Shown here: positions 25,801-34,882 of the stretch, piece after piece | How the letters are laid out: each line of letters opens with the position of its first letter | How positions within the stretch are numbered: position 1 is the first letter of the stretch | The notes under the pieces: model-generated | What the model was told of the DNA's origin: nothing | The model's input: only the letters and a program-made list of their open reading frames with translations | The model's database searches: none | Position numbers and translations under genes: made by a program | Source: UBA12170 sp964293475 | GTDB lineage: Bacteria; Bacteroidota; Bacteroidia; Bacteroidales; UBA12170 | Direction of reading: 5' to 3' | Length of the DNA: 64,000 nucleotides | Assembly: GCA_964293475.1 (NCBI GenBank) | Contig: CAXYYJ010000016.1 | Coordinates: forward strand, 26,421 to 90,420

Positions 25801-26870
25801 TATGGCACAATTAAATTGATTATTACTGCTTGCTCTCCATCAAATCGAGCCTGCAGATGGGCAAATGAAACTTCTTCTCGTCTGGCTACTGGCTCAAACC
25901 AATATTGGCTATCTCTTTTGAATTTGTATAAACTCAAATACGATTCTCTGCTACCAGCTACAGTATGAAAATGAAGAAATGGTGATAAGCTGAACACTTC
26001 ATTCTCCCATTTAAGAAAAATCTGTTCTTGACCTAAACTCAAAACGTAAGCTTGAGTTGGCCCAAAATCAAAATTGTCATATTCCTTATTTAAAAAATGA
26101 CCGTTAAACTCTTCGCACCAACATTTACTTGAAAAACTTTCAAATCTCAAAATCTTACAGTCAGCTAAAAACTCTGTCATCATCAACATTTCCTTGAAAA
26201 GTGGAATGACTTGTAAAAGTTCCACTTCGGCTTCTTCTCTGGTAGGTGTATTATGGTGTGAAATGTCGTTTCGGATGTCTTGCAAAGCCAAAAGTTTATC
26301 CAACATATCAGGCTCTATTTCTTCGCACTTCAGACCAAGTCCAGTTGCTCTGGAATATTCAACTACTGCTTTAAGGTTTTGAATTTTAGCTTTAAGTGCA
26401 TCAGAAAGCAATTTTCTTGTATTGAATGGTTCAAATACAGGATTGCCGTTAGCACCTATTGAAACAAATACTTGAGAGGCTTTTAAATCAATATTTTTAT
26501 GGCGAATTTCACCCCAAACAATGGCGTACAGAACAAAAACTATAGACTCCCAAGTATCTTTCAGGTGCAATAATTTTCTTACTGGGTCTGATGCACCTTC
26601 GCCTTTTTCCGAGAGCCTGAAATTGTATGCAATACAGGATGGATATTGATTGAACACAACTTCTTTTATTCTTTCATACTCAGAATTTAAAAAGTCTTGA
26701 TAGGCTTCTGTATAGCCAATAGGCTCCATCTCATACAAAATTTTGCTGGGTTGAAATTGAGTGCCCCCAACTTTGACCTGCCCATTGGCTTCAATCCTGC
26801 AATCTTCATCTAACGATTCGTTAAATCGCTGATACTTTGCATCATTATATGGTAGTAGGTTATCAGCCAT
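25800..26870 (-). CDS. HEPN-like protein inside the type I RM operon
   Basis: This 356-residue protein has no standard RM-subunit signature. A helical middle part (DTWESIVFVLYAIVWGEIRHKN; DALKAKIQNLKAVVEYSRATG) leads to LLALQDIRNDISHHNTPTREEAE, where R200-NDIS-H205 fits the Rx4-6H motif of HEPN ribonucleases. The C-terminal 130 residues are strand-rich and of unknown fold. Its start overlaps hsdS by 8 bases and its stop overlaps the hsdR start, so it is translated as part of the RM operon. HEPN proteins embedded in RM loci, such as PrrC and RloC, act as backup RNases when restriction is inhibited. A similar role here is inference from motif and position. Confidence 0.6.
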   Translation of the reverse strand: MADNLLPYNDAKYQRFNESLDEDCRIEANGQVKVGGTQFQPSKILYEMEPIGYTEAYQDFLNSEYERIKEVVFNQYPSCIAYNFRLSEKGEGASDPVRKLLHLKDTWESIVFVLYAIVWGEIRHKNIDLKASQVFVSIGANGNPVFEPFNTRKLLSDALKAKIQNLKAVVEYSRATGLGLKCEEIEPDMLDKLLALQDIRNDISHHNTPTREEAEVELLQVIPLFKEMLMMTEFLADCKILRFESFSSKCWCEEFNGHFLNKEYDNFDFGPTQAYVLSLGQEQIFLKWENEVFSLSPFLHFHTVAGSRESYLSLYKFKRDSQYWFEPVARREEVSFAHLQARFDGEQAVIINLIVP

Positions 26871-28104
26871 TGATTTCTATTTCACCCGACATTAGTTTGG
26901 GTAATAAACTGTTTCGGGTATTTATTAAAGTTTCATTTTCTGCAAGGTTGTCCAATATCTTTTCAAACATTGGTTTTACGGTTTTGCCAAACGTTTCAAT
27001 CAATTCAGCGGGTGGAATAATTGCCCGAATACTTTCAATGGCTGATGCACTGATATTTGGCTGTGCGCTTCCTAATGCAGAATTCTGTATGGCTGTTTGG
27101 TATGTGTCAGTTGAAAGCAATAAGTACATAAACAAGTTGCCATAGGCAGTTTTCTCTTGAAACATTCCGACACGTTGATTGAGCCAAAGATTCTGTTCTG
27201 TCAATGGCACTAAGCCAATTTTACCAACTTCTGCTCCTGTCATTGCAATAAGCAAAGAGCCGCTTTCAATTTTAAATTTTTTATCTAAGGATGAAATAAC
27301 CGAAGCATCTACAAAATCGGTGTTTTTAATATCCACCACATTACCGTTTATGTTTTTGATTTTGATGATGCCAACTACACCCTGTTCCTGAAAATCTTTG
27401 CTCTTAAAAGCATAGCCATTTTGAACATAACATATTTCGCCAATTCCGTTTATACTCCAACTTTCTGGAATTTCACCAAACTCGCTATGCTTTAAGTTGC
27501 CTTCAGCATTGGGATAGTTGAAATTGACAAACCATTCTTTAAAAATCGTTCGGGCTATTTCTTCAAGGGTTTGGTTGCTGGCAAGGTTGTTTTCGATTTT
27601 GTCGTCTATGGTAGAAAGGATTTCGGCAATCTTCTGTTGAGTATTAATATCTGGGCAAAGAATTTCAAAAGTTTCAAATAAAGACGGATTAAATGCTGGA
27701 AATGTTGTCGTGGAACCTTCCGCAATTGTATTTAATAATTCAATGATTTGATTTTGCGACAAATAATAATACAAGAAATATGGCTCAATTTCTTTACAAG
27801 TGATTACCGCAAATCCTGTTGAAACGACTGTGTTCGGCTTTGGGTTTCTTAAAATTCCAAAATGTCTTTGTATTGGTCTTACTGTGGAATAAATAATGTC
27901 CTTATCCTTTACCAATCTTTTTGCTCTACTTGGTGCATCTTCAATTTTAAGTACTGTTGGATTTGCAAAATTATTTTGAGTTACTGATGACGTATCATAG
28001 TATTCAATTTCGTTGTAAGGATTATTTCTACTTAGAGAATTCTTGTTTATTTCAATCAAATCTCCAAGAACTTTTATTTCCCACTCATTAAAACTCATAT
28101 CCAA
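26863..28104 (-). CDS. hsdS: Type I restriction enzyme, S (specificity) subunit
   Basis: This 413-residue protein has two target recognition domains, each followed by a conserved helix: the first ends near CPDINTQQKIAEILSTIDDKIENNLASNQTLEEIARTIFKE (given here by its parts QQKIAEILSTIDDKIE and EEIARTIFKEWF). The second starts around IPESWSINGIGEICYVQNG and ends with IPPAELIETFGKTVKPMFEKI. This is the usual HsdS architecture. The start codon lies within the 3' end of hsdM (17-base overlap from ATG 28104; the ATG at 28098 is an equally good start). The recognition sequence cannot be read from the protein. Confidence 0.93.
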   Translation of the reverse strand: MDMSFNEWEIKVLGDLIEINKNSLSRNNPYNEIEYYDTSSVTQNNFANPTVLKIEDAPSRAKRLVKDKDIIYSTVRPIQRHFGILRNPKPNTVVSTGFAVITCKEIEPYFLYYYLSQNQIIELLNTIAEGSTTTFPAFNPSLFETFEILCPDINTQQKIAEILSTIDDKIENNLASNQTLEEIARTIFKEWFVNFNYPNAEGNLKHSEFGEIPESWSINGIGEICYVQNGYAFKSKDFQEQGVVGIIKIKNINGNVVDIKNTDFVDASVISSLDKKFKIESGSLLIAMTGAEVGKIGLVPLTEQNLWLNQRVGMFQEKTAYGNLFMYLLLSTDTYQTAIQNSALGSAQPNISASAIESIRAIIPPAELIETFGKTVKPMFEKILDNLAENETLINTRNSLLPKLMSGEIEING

Positions 28105-29611
28105 TTCCTTTTAAGTTTTCACGAATGGTATTTTCTAATGCATTGTCTTTGGCAAATTGGTCTGCAAGTTTGGTGGTAAGCGTTTGCATTTTTTCATCAA
28201 AAGGCATTGCGTCTATTTCTTCTTCTTCCGTACCCACATATCTGCCCGGCATCAACACATAATTGTTTTGTATTACTTCTTCCATTGTGGCAGATTTGCA
28301 AAATCCTGCAATGTCATCATAGCCGCCATTGGGGTTTCTCCATTTGTGGTACGTTCCGCTTATCAGGTCAATGTCTTCTTGTTTGAGTATGCGATTTCTT
28401 CGGTTTATCATCACGCCCAATTTTCGGGCATCAATAAACAGGATATCGTTTTCACGGTTTCTAAATTTGCCGTTGGTTTTGTTTTTTGCCAAAAACCACA
28501 AAGAAGCGGCAATGGTGGTGTTGTAAAACAAATTTGCAGGTAGTGTAACCATACAGTCCACCAATCGGGCTTCAATCATATTTTTCCGAATCTCGCCTTC
28601 GCTGCCTGTGTTGCTGTTCATACTGCCGTTTGCCAATACAATACCTGCTGTACCGTTGGGGCTAAGTTTATGAATGAAGTGTTGTAACCAAGCGTAGTTG
28701 GCATTGCCTGTGGGTGGTATGCCGTATCTCCATCTTTTGTCGTCTCGTAGTTGCTCGCCTTTCCAATCGCTGATGTTAAACGGCGGGTTGGCAATAATAA
28801 AATCGGCTTTCAGGTCGGGGTGCAGGTCAGTGGTAAAAGTGTCGCCAAATTGTATGTTGGCATCAATGCCACGAATGGCAAGGTTCATCTTTGCCAATTT
28901 TACGGTGGTAGGGTTGCTCTCTTGACCGTAAATACTCAGGTCGCCAATTTTCCCTTGGTGGTTTTCAATGAATTTTTCGCTTTGTACAAACATACCACCG
29001 CTACCACAACAACCGTCATAAATTCTGCCTTTGTAGGGTTCAAGCATTTCTACCAAAAGTTTTACAATGCTTTGCGGTGTGTAGAATTGTCCACCGTTTT
29101 TGCCTTCGGCATCTGCAAACATTCCCAAGAAGTATTCATACACTTGTCCGAGCAAGTCTTTGCCTTGGTGTCCTTCGCCACCAAAACCAATTTTACTAAT
29201 AAGGTCAATCAGTTCGCCCAAACGTTGTTTGTCAAGGTCAGGGTCGGCATAGTTTTTAGGCAACACGCCTTTTAAGCTGTCGTTGATTTTCTCAATGCTG
29301 TCCATTGCCTGGTCAATCAGAATACCGATTTCAGGCTGTTTGGCATTATCTCTCAAAAAATCCCAACGGGCTTTTTCAGGCACGTAAAAAACATTGAACG
29401 CCAAATATTCGTCTGAGTCTTCAGGGTCAGCACCTTCAAATTCTCCTTGTCCTTCCTGTAATTTTTGATGCAATTCGGCAAAAGCATCTGATATGTATTT
29501 CAGGAAAATAAGTCCTAAAACAACGTGTTTGTATTCAGCCGCATCCATATTGCTCCGTAGCTTGTCAGCCGCAGCCCAAAGGGTCTTTTCAATTTCTCTT
29601 ATATCACTCAT
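28088..29611 (-). CDS. hsdM: Type I restriction-modification system, M subunit (adenine methyltransferase)
   Basis: This 507-residue N6-adenine methyltransferase has the N-terminal helical domain (EIEKTLWAAADKLRSNMD), the cofactor motif YDGCCGSGGMFVQ preceded by GGQFYTPQSIVKLLVEM, and the catalytic NPPFNISDW. It methylates the specific site with HsdS and forms the core of the R2M2S complex. It is the promoter-proximal gene of hsdM-hsdS-HEPN-hsdR. The first gene has a clear Bacteroidota promoter 28-61 bases upstream with a palindrome between the promoter elements. The gene is intact. Confidence 0.97.
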   Translation of the reverse strand: MSDIREIEKTLWAAADKLRSNMDAAEYKHVVLGLIFLKYISDAFAELHQKLQEGQGEFEGADPEDSDEYLAFNVFYVPEKARWDFLRDNAKQPEIGILIDQAMDSIEKINDSLKGVLPKNYADPDLDKQRLGELIDLISKIGFGGEGHQGKDLLGQVYEYFLGMFADAEGKNGGQFYTPQSIVKLLVEMLEPYKGRIYDGCCGSGGMFVQSEKFIENHQGKIGDLSIYGQESNPTTVKLAKMNLAIRGIDANIQFGDTFTTDLHPDLKADFIIANPPFNISDWKGEQLRDDKRWRYGIPPTGNANYAWLQHFIHKLSPNGTAGIVLANGSMNSNTGSEGEIRKNMIEARLVDCMVTLPANLFYNTTIAASLWFLAKNKTNGKFRNRENDILFIDARKLGVMINRRNRILKQEDIDLISGTYHKWRNPNGGYDDIAGFCKSATMEEVIQNNYVLMPGRYVGTEEEEIDAMPFDEKMQTLTTKLADQFAKDNALENTIRENLKGIGYEF

Positions 29612-29638
29612 ATTTTATTCTTGTCTTAAATCAAAGCA

Positions 29639-29672
29639 CAAAAGTAACAATTTCGTACGGGTACGTTGACAA
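29639..29672 (-). promoter_or_regulatory. hsdM promoter with palindromic candidate operator
   Basis: On the minus strand TACTTTTG (complement of 29639-29646) is an exact match to the Bacteroidota -7 consensus TAnnTTTG, and TTG (complement of 29670-29672) lies 23 bases upstream as the -33 element. Between them is CGTAC-CC-GTACG (29654-29665), a 5-bp inverted repeat that could bind a regulator and block the promoter. The start codon of hsdM is 28 bases downstream. Confidence 0.6.
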
Positions 29673-29750
29673 AATTGCAGCTCCTAAGCAATCGTTAGTT
29701 TGCCCTTGTATTGGCATTTTTAACACATTGAGGTATATTTCCTTATTAAG

Positions 29751-30392
29751 TTAACATTTAGATAATCTTCTAACAGTTATTACAAAAAACCCTGCAAACT
29801 GTATTGCTCTAAAATTGGAAATCAAAGCCAATGCAAGGAATATTAATCCAAATTCAATTTGGCATAAAAAAAAAGATAATACTGAAAAAATCAGAAATGC
29901 AATATATAATCCCTTAAACAAATCATTTAAGGTGTACCAGTATTCAGCAGGTCCAAATTTTCCAACTTTCTGTAATCTTGCACAATATAACCAAAATTCT
30001 TCTATACTAATCCAGGTCTTTTTTTCCTTATTTTCTTGAACTATTGAATTTATAACTTTATTTTTATACATAAAAAAATACAAGATCAGTCTAAGAACTT
30101 CAAAAATTTTAAACTTTCGCAATTTATATTTCGTTAGTTTATTATGGATATATATATACATCTTTAGTGACAAATAATCTAACCCATGTATTAAATGGCC
30201 TATAAAATATATTACTGGAATAACTAAAGCTATTAACAATCCTGAGAAATCACTTATGAATTTATATTTCTCAAAAAAATCTGTTATTTCAGAGAGTATT
30301 TCATTAAAAAACAACAAGTTAATTGAGATTAAAGTCAACGAACCTGTAGTAAAATATACGAGAAAATCTCTTAATGTAAATTTATCGTTCAT
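29751..30392 (-). CDS. Integral membrane protein of unknown function
   Basis: This 213-residue protein has about five hydrophobic segments: DFLVYFTTGSLTLISINLLF, LLIALVIPVIYFIGHLI, ILYFFMYKN, LYIAFLIFSVLSFFLC and EFGLIFLALALISNFRAI. Polar helices in the middle (residues 75-150) probably face the cytoplasm. I do not recognise the family. It lies directly upstream of hsdM on the same strand, with a 139-base gap that contains the hsdM promoter, so it is a neighbour rather than an operon member. Small membrane proteins are frequent effectors in defence islands, but no such role is shown here. The base composition is more AT-rich than the hsd genes. Confidence 0.6.
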   Translation of the reverse strand: MNDKFTLRDFLVYFTTGSLTLISINLLFFNEILSEITDFFEKYKFISDFSGLLIALVIPVIYFIGHLIHGLDYLSLKMYIYIHNKLTKYKLRKFKIFEVLRLILYFFMYKNKVINSIVQENKEKKTWISIEEFWLYCARLQKVGKFGPAEYWYTLNDLFKGLYIAFLIFSVLSFFLCQIEFGLIFLALALISNFRAIQFAGFFVITVRRLSKC

Positions 30393-30757
30393 TTTGATTA
30401 GTTGTCTTTTTTACTATACCAATCATCTAGTCAAAGCGCACATTTCTCTAGTTTTCTCGGCCATTCATATCCTATTTTCAATTTAAAACAAATTGCTTTG
30501 CAGGATAAAAAACTTTTCGAAAAATCAGCGACCATAGGTAATAAATTGGCATTAGGGTGTTTAGGTGGCTAATATATAAAAAAATTAAAAATAAGTATAT
30601 GCCTTTAAAGAGAAATATTTTTCGCCCTTTGGATTAGATAGATTGAGCCAAAAATTTGTTTTATTTGGAGGGTAATAAAAGGCAGGCGACATTTTAGAAT
30701 ATTCCAAAATTCCCATCAATCACCAAACTATCCCCCCAAAAACCACCAGACCCTAAC
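30393..30757. other. Intergenic gap at the right edge of the accessory island
   Basis: These 365 AT-rich bases lie between the membrane protein and the secreted DUF1579-like protein. No ORF, tRNA, att-like repeat or terminator stood out. Base composition rises in GC to the right, which is consistent with the boundary of an acquired island near here. Confidence 0.35.
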
Positions 30758-31930
30758 TCACTTCCCAGCCCTAACATAGGTCAGCTTTAGCGAATCATCC
30801 CATTTTGCACCCTGATCGGTGGAGGTTTTTATTTCTACCTTGAACTCGTTGTCGCTCACGGGGGTAAAAACGGTGCGCTCCATATAGGCGGGTGCGGTGG
30901 GCGATGGCAAATAATACTTGTCCATAACCAGCGCTGCTCCTTCGAACTGCCCGGGAAACAGCTCTGTTTCGGAGTTGAAATCGTTGTATTGGGTCATTCG
31001 GTATTTCTGGGTGGATTTATGAAAACTGAATTGCTGCACCATGGGCTGCACATAGTCTACGGTGAGGGTGATGTTTTCTTCAATCATATTGTTGCCATTG
31101 AAGGCAATCAGCGAAGTGGTTTGATCCACCGGATACCATTTGTTGCGGCGGGCCACCCAGGCTTCGGCTTTTACTTCCCATTGGCCTTCCAGAAAAGCCA
31201 GCTTTTGCATTTCGGGGCTTTTGGGCATCTGAAGTTTTTGCTTGTCGAACGGGATATTAAACTCTACTGTGCTGATTTTTTGCATGTTATTCCTTTGCCC
31301 GTAGTTTCGCTCCTCGTAAAATGGAATCACCAGTCCGTTGATGGTTCTGAAATCTTCGTAGAAACTCTCGGCTGACATTTGCTGGGCAAAATCGACCCAC
31401 TGACTTTTGCATTTGTACTCTAAATAATTGTCGGTGCGCAGATACCAGGTCTCTTCGAAACCATTGCTCCGTGTGAGTTTAATGACAAAACACTCCACGC
31501 CATCCACATTTTCGTTGCTCAACAATTGAGCCTGTATGCCTTCTTTCTCCAGGTGAAAAAATGGGGTGGCCAGTTCTGATTTCTGCAAAAGGGCGTTCAC
31601 TTCGGCTTTGTTCATCAGGCGTGGAAACGAGAAATCGTGCCAGGGGTCTATGGTCCAGCCGCTTGTTCCGTCGAAAGCTTCGGTAACCTTAAATTTCCCC
31701 ATCCAGAACTCGCTGAAGAGACTGCCATCGCTGCCTTTTTGCGTCCAAAAGTCTTTCTCTTCGCTAAAAGCCACATAGCGACCGGCAATCTTCATGTTTT
31801 CAACCTGTGCCCAGTTTTTGGCTCCTCCGCGGGCTTCTATATGGCGGGCTATAATTTCTTCTAAATTCTGCGATTGTGCTGTGCCGAAACATAACATCAG
31901 CAACCATCCAATAATCATTTTTGCTTTCAT
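30758..31930 (-). CDS. Secreted two-domain protein, LolA-like plus DUF1579-like
   Basis: This 390-residue protein has a Sec signal (IIGWLLMLCFGTAQS). Residues about 22-210 resemble outer-membrane lipoprotein-sorting proteins of the LolA fold: IIARHIEARGGAKNW, IAGRYVAFSE, TLxLR-like WYLRTDNYLEYKCK and RTINGLVIPFYEE. Residues about 235-388 look like a DUF1579 lipocalin-like domain: MQKLAFLEGQWEVKAEAWV, YRMTQYNDFNSE and the closing KLTYVRAG. It follows the PQQ-like gene at 32027 by 96 bases on the same strand and so may belong to the divergent half of the redox locus. The domain calls are moderate; the function is unknown. Confidence 0.6.
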   Translation of the reverse strand: MKAKMIIGWLLMLCFGTAQSQNLEEIIARHIEARGGAKNWAQVENMKIAGRYVAFSEEKDFWTQKGSDGSLFSEFWMGKFKVTEAFDGTSGWTIDPWHDFSFPRLMNKAEVNALLQKSELATPFFHLEKEGIQAQLLSNENVDGVECFVIKLTRSNGFEETWYLRTDNYLEYKCKSQWVDFAQQMSAESFYEDFRTINGLVIPFYEERNYGQRNNMQKISTVEFNIPFDKQKLQMPKSPEMQKLAFLEGQWEVKAEAWVARRNKWYPVDQTTSLIAFNGNNMIEENITLTVDYVQPMVQQFSFHKSTQKYRMTQYNDFNSETELFPGQFEGAALVMDKYYLPSPTAPAYMERTVFTPVSDNEFKVEIKTSTDQGAKWDDSLKLTYVRAGK

Positions 31931-32026
31931 TCGATTGTGGATTTTAATTTCCTTATTTAATTTCTTGAATATATCTCCTTGATTTTCTTATCAATAACGA
32001 GCAATACTATGACTTAATGCTCTTGT

Positions 32027-33262
32027 TTACTCGTACATTTGATAGCAGGCCATGCCGGTGAGATTCCGCACATACACTTTTCCGCGGGCATAGGATGGGG
32101 CCGTCCAGCTTTTGCCTTTGATGGCCTGGGCACTGGCTTTCTCCACAAAAGCATCGGGATTGGTTTCGGCAAGCACCAAAAATCCCTGGTCGGAAAGTAC
32201 AACCACATGATTGTTCACCACAATCTGACTGCCCTTGCCATAACCCCGTTTGCTCCATTTGAGCTCTCCGGTTTCGGCTGAAATACAACGCAGGGTCGAT
32301 ACATTGAAACCGTAGATAAATCCGCTGTTATAGCTGGCGGTATTAAAGTCGGTTTGCATATGGTCGCCACGGGCTATCTCTTTGATTTTGTGTTGATTCA
32401 ATTCAATAATAACGAATCCGGGACTCCTCACACCCGAAAGAAAAATTCTGTTTGCTCCCACCATTAAAGGCATGGTGGTGATGAAGCGGAAGGGCATTTT
32501 ATAGGTCCACAGGGTATCTCCGCTGGGTTTTAGGGAATAGAGCATGGCTCCGTTGGCAAAGATAATCTGGGGTTCGTTGTCAATTTGAGCATGAAGCGGA
32601 GAATTATAGAATGGCTCGCCATTCTGCGAATTCCAAAGGGGCTTTCCGGTGAGCATGTCGAAAGCCATAAAGGCCTGATTTTCTTTCCCGCCAACTTCCA
32701 CCACCAGCATTTCATTCACCACCAAAGGCGATGAGCTATAACCCCAGCGCGGGCGTGTACTTTGATGTTTGGCCACAAAATCGTTTTGCCAAATCATAGT
32801 TCCATCGCTCACTTTGTGGGCACTGAGCTTGCCGTGTCCGCTGAGACAGAAAATCAAATCGCCGTGAAGGACAGGCGTTGACCTCGGACCATGTCCCCAG
32901 CCATCGATTTCGAAATACAGGCTGTCGATACGGCACCGCCATTTTTCGGCTCCGGTTTGGGCATTGAATGCCATGATATACTCATTGCCATGCAAACTAT
33001 CGATTCTGTCGCTCGACATAGTGAATAAATCGTCGTTGCGAACCAGCAATTCGGAATAGGCCGAACCAATTTCCTGCTCCCAGACCAACTTGAGCTGGGG
33101 TGTTTGCGTTATAAAATCGTCCTGCACTTGTCCGGCTCCTCCGGGACCCCTAAACTGACTCCACGACTGCGGTTTGGCGGTTTGCGCCTGAATATCAGTG
33201 ATTAATAATGCAGAAAATGTAAAAAAGATAAAAATAGAATTCCATAAAAACCTCATAACCAT
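32027..33262 (-). CDS. Secreted PQQ-like beta-propeller protein (minus-strand paralogue)
   Basis: This 411-residue protein has a signal peptide (FLWNSIFIFFTFSALLITDIQAQ). An opening WSQFRGPGGAGQ motif is shared with three paralogues across the divergent promoter. PQQ-enzyme-like blades follow, each with an aromatic Trp at the blade end: FNAQTGAEKWRC, HKVSDGTMIWQND, FDMLTGKPLWNSQ, LKPSGDTLWTYKM, ISAETGELKWSKRG. These repeats belong to the BamB/quinoprotein superfamily, but the alcohol-dehydrogenase PQQ-site residues are not evident, so actual PQQ binding should not be assumed. It is divergent from the redox operon and probably functions with it in the periplasm. Confidence 0.82.
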   Translation of the reverse strand: MVMRFLWNSIFIFFTFSALLITDIQAQTAKPQSWSQFRGPGGAGQVQDDFITQTPQLKLVWEQEIGSAYSELLVRNDDLFTMSSDRIDSLHGNEYIMAFNAQTGAEKWRCRIDSLYFEIDGWGHGPRSTPVLHGDLIFCLSGHGKLSAHKVSDGTMIWQNDFVAKHQSTRPRWGYSSSPLVVNEMLVVEVGGKENQAFMAFDMLTGKPLWNSQNGEPFYNSPLHAQIDNEPQIIFANGAMLYSLKPSGDTLWTYKMPFRFITTMPLMVGANRIFLSGVRSPGFVIIELNQHKIKEIARGDHMQTDFNTASYNSGFIYGFNVSTLRCISAETGELKWSKRGYGKGSQIVVNNHVVVLSDQGFLVLAETNPDAFVEKASAQAIKGKSWTAPSYARGKVYVRNLTGMACYQMYE

Positions 33263-33586
33263 AGATTTGATAAGTTATTAAAATAAAAAACTGTGGATAG
33301 CTTTACTATCGGTACTTTGGTTTTACAGCTCAGACAGAAGCCAGGATAATGAAGCCACGAATTTATACATTTTCCCTTAATCTGCTCCGGAAAATTGCAA
33401 CAAATCATCTTCAATCCTTTTATTTAGAAGTATTTAAAATTGTATTACCCCGCTAACAACCCTCTCCATCGAAGAAAAAAGTTTAGTATTATTGTTGTTG
33501 ATTGATTTGATGGGCTGTTTTGTAACGAAAACTGTGGAAAATCAATATCATTCGTAAAAAGAAATCGAAACAAAACCATACACAAC
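33263..33586. promoter_or_regulatory. Divergent promoter region of the redox locus
   Basis: These 324 bases separate the minus-strand propeller gene from the start of the plus-strand redox operon and must hold both promoters. I found no exact TAnnTTTG element at a suitable distance and no clear operator. Confidence 0.35.
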
Positions 33587-34801
33587 ATGAAAAAAAGTTT
33601 AGTTTTTTGGAGTCTGACGCTTCTGGTAACGTGCTCCATGGCTCAGGAAATAGCTCAATGGCGCGGGCCTAACCGCGATGGAAAATATCCCGATACCGGA
33701 TTGCTGAAAAAATGGCCCGATGGCGGCCCAACTCTTCTCTGGCATTACGACCAGCTGGGCGATGGACATGGCTCTGCTGCAGTGACCAAAGAAAGAATTT
33801 TTATGTCGGGAACAACCCCCGAAGGCAACGGTTTCGTGGTTGCATTGAACCATAAAGGCGAAAAAATCTGGCAGAAGGAGTACGGCAAGGAATGGATGGA
33901 AAACTTCGAAGGCGTGCGCTCCACCCCGCTGGTCTATGGCGACAAGCTCTACATGATGAGCTCTTACGGAAATCTGGTTTGCATGAAAGTGACCGATGGA
34001 GAATTCATTTGGCAGGTGGATTTATTCACCCAATACGATGGTCTGAATATTAAATGGGGCGTCACCGAAAACCTGCTCATCGATGGCGAAAAGCTTTTTG
34101 TAACCCCTGGCGGTACCAATGCCAATGTGCTCGCTCTGAACAAAGATAGCGGAGCCCTCATCTGGAAATCGAAAGGAAATGGCGAAATGAGCGCTTATTG
34201 CAGTCCCATGGTGGTTCAAAGGGGCGAAACTCGTCTGCTCATTACCCAAACTGCCAGCTCCATTCTCGGCCTGGATGCAAAAACAGGCGATGTTCTCTGG
34301 ACATTTCCCCACCCCAACAAATGGTCGGTTCAGCCCAACACACCCACTTACCAGGATGGGAAAGTGTATATTCTCAGCGGTTATGGCAAAGGCGGTGTTC
34401 AGCTGAAAATTTCTGAAGATGGAAAATCGGTCACAGAAATCTGGCGCAACGAGACCTTGGACAGCCGCATGGGCGGAGTGGTTTTGGTGGATGGAAGAAT
34501 CTATGGTTCGGGCGATAAAAAATCATGGCATTGCCTCGATTGGGAAACCGGACAGGAACTCTACACCTCACGCATGATTAAAAACGGAAACGTAATTTAT
34601 GCCGACGGCCTTCTCTACTGCTACAGCGATGCGGGAGAAATTGGTCTGGTTGACCCCAAAAGCAACGATTATAGTCTAATCTCCATGTTCACTGTTCCTT
34701 ATGGCGAGAAATACCATTGGGCGCATTTGGTCATCTACGACAAAAAGCTCTTTGTTCGTCACGGTACCTCGCTCATGGTTTTTGACCTAAAAGCTCAATA
34801 A
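33587..34801 (+). CDS. Secreted PQQ-like beta-propeller protein
   Basis: This 404-residue protein has a signal peptide (KKSLVFWSLTLLVTCSMAQ). The mature protein begins IAQWRGPNRDGKYPDTGLL, the motif shared by the paralogues of this locus. Blades follow with typical phrases: ALNHKGEKIWQKE, MKVTDGEFIWQVDL, LNKDSGALIWKSKG, LDAKTGDVLWTFPH and LDWETGQELYTS. It is probably periplasmic. Such proteins are related to BamB and quinoprotein dehydrogenases but have no recognisable dehydrogenase active site. It heads the plus-strand set; the next gene begins about 80 bases later. The function in the redox system is unknown. Confidence 0.83.
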   Translation: MKKSLVFWSLTLLVTCSMAQEIAQWRGPNRDGKYPDTGLLKKWPDGGPTLLWHYDQLGDGHGSAAVTKERIFMSGTTPEGNGFVVALNHKGEKIWQKEYGKEWMENFEGVRSTPLVYGDKLYMMSSYGNLVCMKVTDGEFIWQVDLFTQYDGLNIKWGVTENLLIDGEKLFVTPGGTNANVLALNKDSGALIWKSKGNGEMSAYCSPMVVQRGETRLLITQTASSILGLDAKTGDVLWTFPHPNKWSVQPNTPTYQDGKVYILSGYGKGGVQLKISEDGKSVTEIWRNETLDSRMGGVVLVDGRIYGSGDKKSWHCLDWETGQELYTSRMIKNGNVIYADGLLYCYSDAGEIGLVDPKSNDYSLISMFTVPYGEKYHWAHLVIYDKKLFVRHGTSLMVFDLKAQ

Positions 34802-34882
34802 AACCAACAAACGAATTCCGTACAGCCCGATTTTCTAAAGTAATCTTTAGTGGATTGAAGGATTAAAGAGCTGATTAACTGA

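Noticed and set aside
13200..30500. The accessory region as an integrated phage or conjugative element
   Set aside because: No integrase, structural phage, mobilisation or tRNA-associated attachment site was recognised within the window.
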